From NCBI GenBank assembly GCA_041179245.1, contig JBEGTT010000159.1, forward strand, positions 1 to 8,880: DNA of 8,880 bases, written 5' to 3'. This stretch comes from JBEGTT01 sp041179245 (lineage in GTDB: Bacteria; Pseudomonadota; Gammaproteobacteria; Burkholderiales; Rhodocyclaceae). The position numbers and the translations under genes were made by a program. The notes under the pieces are model-generated. The model saw only the letters and a program-made list of their open reading frames with translations. It ran no database searches and had not been told where the DNA came from. Positions 7,386 through 8,880 of this stretch are shown here, piece by piece (the first letter of the stretch is position 1; the number at the start of each line of letters is the position of its first letter).

Positions 7386-7386
7386 T

Positions 7387-8526
7387 ATGGATAGATTTCG
7401 ATTGATATCTCCGGTGATCGAGGATCGGGTGGCTTTTGAAGAGTTTGCTGAAGTGATGAGTGAGCGCTCTGTTGAAATTGAACAAACCATCGCCAAGCTT
7501 CGTCGGACGCCGAAAGACCGGGAACTCGCAGCTTGTCTGTTTCGTGCAGTTCATAACATCAAGGGTGACGCTGGATTTTGCAAAATGTCATTCATGGTGG
7601 ATGCCGCTCAGCCGATTGAAACTATCCTAGATCGCTTTAGAAGCGGGGAGTTGGCGCTTTCTGATTTGTTGGCTGAAACCATTTTGTTAGCGATAGATCG
7701 TCTTGAACAGGCGGTGGATGGTTTGCTGGCGGGGAAAAATATTGCCCATCTGAAGCTGCTGCCGTTGGTCGAAGGGCTTGAAAAGGTTTGCATTGCTACC
7801 CCGGGTGAAATTGACGAGCTATGCGGTAAAGTTATCGAAGACGTAACCGGTTTCCCCCCCGTTATTTCCGACGGTTTTGAGAAAGTAGATCGTCTGAAGG
7901 AGGGCGCGTCCACTCGCGAAACACTTTCCAGTGAATCCCAATCTGGCGATTTGGCCTTTTTTCATAGCCTTGCCCTCCAATACGAAGGCCGTTCTCCGTT
8001 GTTTAAGGGACGAACAGCTCGGGTTTTGCGTTTGGCGCTGGATACCAATATTGCTAACAGCTCCCCGATTGATCCAGTGCAACTGGAGGCAGCCGTTTAC
8101 ATGCATGATATGGGGATGATGTTTGTACCGGAGTCGGTGTGGTTGAAAGTTGAGCGGTTCACGCCGGAGGATAAAGAAACACTAATGGCGCACCCCGCTT
8201 ATGCCGCAGGTTTGCTGGAACGGATGCCGGGGTGGGCGGGGGCGGCCAGAATGGTTGCCGAACACCATGAAATGGTGGATGGCAAGGGTTACCCCAAAGG
8301 GCTATCAGACAAAGAAATTTGTGATGGTGCTAAGGTTTTGTCGATTGTCGATGCTTTTGAAGCGGTCACATTGAAGCATATTAATCGCGGTGAGACTCGC
8401 TCTGTAGTGAGAGCCATCGCAGAAGTTAATGCCTCAACGCAGCAGCAGTTCGCGCCGGAGTGGATTGGGCCGTTTAATGAGGTGATCCGCAAATCTGCAT
8501 CCATCATGCAAACTACGGGTCATTGA
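7387..8526 (+). CDS. HPt domain fused to a divergent HD-GYP domain
   Basis: A 379-residue soluble protein with no signal peptide or membrane segment. Residues about 15-115 form an HPt domain: HNIKGDAGF carries phosphoacceptor His56 in the HxxKGxxG pattern. A linker at about 115-195 leads to an HD-GYP-type domain at about 196-370. There I see the HD pair His240/Asp241, His269 (HP), His293/His294 (HHE), the GYP motif at 301-303 (DGKGYPKGL) and Asp322 (VDAFEAVT). Two expected features are missing. The usual HxxRV histidine is Arg209 (RTARV), and the HDxGK lysine is Met244 (HDMGM). Glu325 also replaces a usual Asp. Canonical members cleave cyclic di-GMP with a two- or three-metal centre. Losing a ligand suggests weakened or altered activity, or a binding-only role. 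The HPt could take phosphate from the upstream hybrid kinase receiver and pass it to the divergent NarL-type regulator. Confidence 0.88.
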   Translation: MDRFRLISPVIEDRVAFEEFAEVMSERSVEIEQTIAKLRRTPKDRELAACLFRAVHNIKGDAGFCKMSFMVDAAQPIETILDRFRSGELALSDLLAETILLAIDRLEQAVDGLLAGKNIAHLKLLPLVEGLEKVCIATPGEIDELCGKVIEDVTGFPPVISDGFEKVDRLKEGASTRETLSSESQSGDLAFFHSLALQYEGRSPLFKGRTARVLRLALDTNIANSSPIDPVQLEAAVYMHDMGMMFVPESVWLKVERFTPEDKETLMAHPAYAAGLLERMPGWAGAARMVAEHHEMVDGKGYPKGLSDKEICDGAKVLSIVDAFEAVTLKHINRGETRSVVRAIAEVNASTQQQFAPEWIGPFNEVIRKSASIMQTTGH

Positions 8527-8532
8527 AACTTC

Positions 8533-8880
8533 ATGCAGGTTAACGTTGATAGGCGTTTTGGTGGCGTAACCCGGCTTTATGGCGAACAGGGCGCGAAAAA
8601 TTTGCGTGGCGCTCATGTGGTAGTGGTCGGGATTGGGGGCGTTGGTTCTTGGGTTGTTGAAGCGCTGGCACGCACAGCGGTTGGCAAGCTGACGCTGATT
8701 GACCTCGATATGATTGCCGAATCGAATACCAACCGTCAGTTGCCCGCATTGGGTGATGAATACGGCAAGGCCAAAGTCGATGCGATGGCCGAGCGGTGTC
8801 GAGCGATTAATCCAGCCTGCGATGTGAGAATGATTGAAGATTTTGTGACGGTGGAGAATGTCGCAGAAATGCTCATGGGG
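8533..8880 (+). CDS. tcdA: tRNA threonylcarbamoyladenosine dehydratase TcdA-like (partial, runs off the end)
   Basis: The first 116 codons of a ThiF/E1-superfamily adenylating enzyme, open to the window's edge. TcdA (also CsdL/YgdL) uses ATP to cyclise t6A at position 37 of ANN-decoding tRNAs to ct6A. The N-terminal RFGGVTRLYG (8-17) is the family signature. It is followed by the nucleotide-binding loop GIGGVGSWVVEAL (33-45), Asp57 in LTLIDLDMI, and NTNRQLPAL (65-73); NPACDV and DFVTVENV also fit. The full family length is about 250-270 residues, so roughly half is missing. The ATG is 6 bases after the HPt/HD-GYP stop with no strong Shine-Dalgarno, so it may be read from the same transcript, although its housekeeping role is unrelated to signalling. 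Confidence 0.9.
   Translation, partial: MQVNVDRRFGGVTRLYGEQGAKNLRGAHVVVVGIGGVGSWVVEALARTAVGKLTLIDLDMIAESNTNRQLPALGDEYGKAKVDAMAERCRAINPACDVRMIEDFVTVENVAEMLMG

Larger units (their letters stand above)
7236..7386. promoter_or_regulatory. Divergent intergenic region of the regulator and HPt/HD-GYP genes
   Basis: This 151-bp region must carry the start signals of both divergent genes. On the minus strand, TATAAA (plus coordinates 7275-7280) is a good -10 candidate about 40 bases before the regulator's ATG; the matching -35 (TTCGCC, 7299-7304, 18-base spacer) is poor. For the plus-strand gene I found no convincing -35/-10 pair, so an activator or alternative sigma factor may be used. A 10-bp direct repeat within the region is listed separately. 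Confidence 0.35.

Noticed and set aside
7321..7386. Sigma-70 promoter for the HPt/HD-GYP gene (TTGCTT at 7332 with TACACT at 7363)
   Set aside because: The spacer would be 25 bases, far outside the usual 16-19.
8434..8749. Minus-strand frames opposite the end of the HPt/HD-GYP gene and the start of tcdA
   Set aside because: They are antisense to two recognisable genes and show no family features.

Overview
The window looks like chromosomal DNA of a Gram-negative bacterium of the Pseudomonadota, probably beta- or gammaproteobacterial. The reasons are the tcdA-type gene at the right end, the Cache-type membrane sensors joined to GGDEF-EAL and hybrid-kinase modules, and moderate G+C. I cannot name a genus. 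No tRNA, rRNA, CRISPR array, intact insertion sequence or phage gene is visible.

Layout, left to right: (1) positions 1-122 may hold the 3' end of an upstream reading frame. (2) 115-2691 (+) is a membrane-bound hybrid histidine kinase (Cache-like sensor, PAS, HisKA, HATPase, REC). (3) A 22-bp dyad at 2707-2728 lies in the gap before the next gene. (4) 2820-5621 (+) is a Cache-HAMP-PAS-GGDEF-EAL cyclic-di-GMP enzyme. (5) 5626-6099 (+) is an unrecognised small protein starting 4 bases after it. (6) 6100-6530 lies between convergent genes and holds several short inverted repeats plus a G+C-rich, coding-like stretch that may be a gene remnant. (7) 6531-7235 (-) is a NarL/LuxR-type response regulator. 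(8) 7236-7386 is a divergent intergenic region with a 10-bp direct repeat. (9) 7387-8526 (+) is a fused HPt/HD-GYP-like protein. (10) 8533-8880 (+) is the start of a TcdA-like tRNA-modification enzyme that runs off the window.

How the genes may work together (inference): the hybrid kinase has a receiver but no HPt of its own. The only HPt in the window is at the N-terminus of the HD-GYP-like protein, and an unpaired NarL-type regulator is divergent from that gene. These supply every part of a four-step phosphorelay: His477 to Asp776 (kinase), His56 (HPt), Asp55 (DNA-binding regulator). The relay would be physically linked to a cyclic-di-GMP-type domain and sits beside a GGDEF-EAL enzyme whose sensor resembles that of the kinase. 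The HD-GYP-like domain has lost one expected metal-ligand histidine and the usual HDxGK lysine, so it may be a phosphorylation-controlled c-di-GMP sensor or scaffold rather than an ordinary phosphodiesterase. This HPt-HD-GYP/NarL pair is the most unusual thing in the window.
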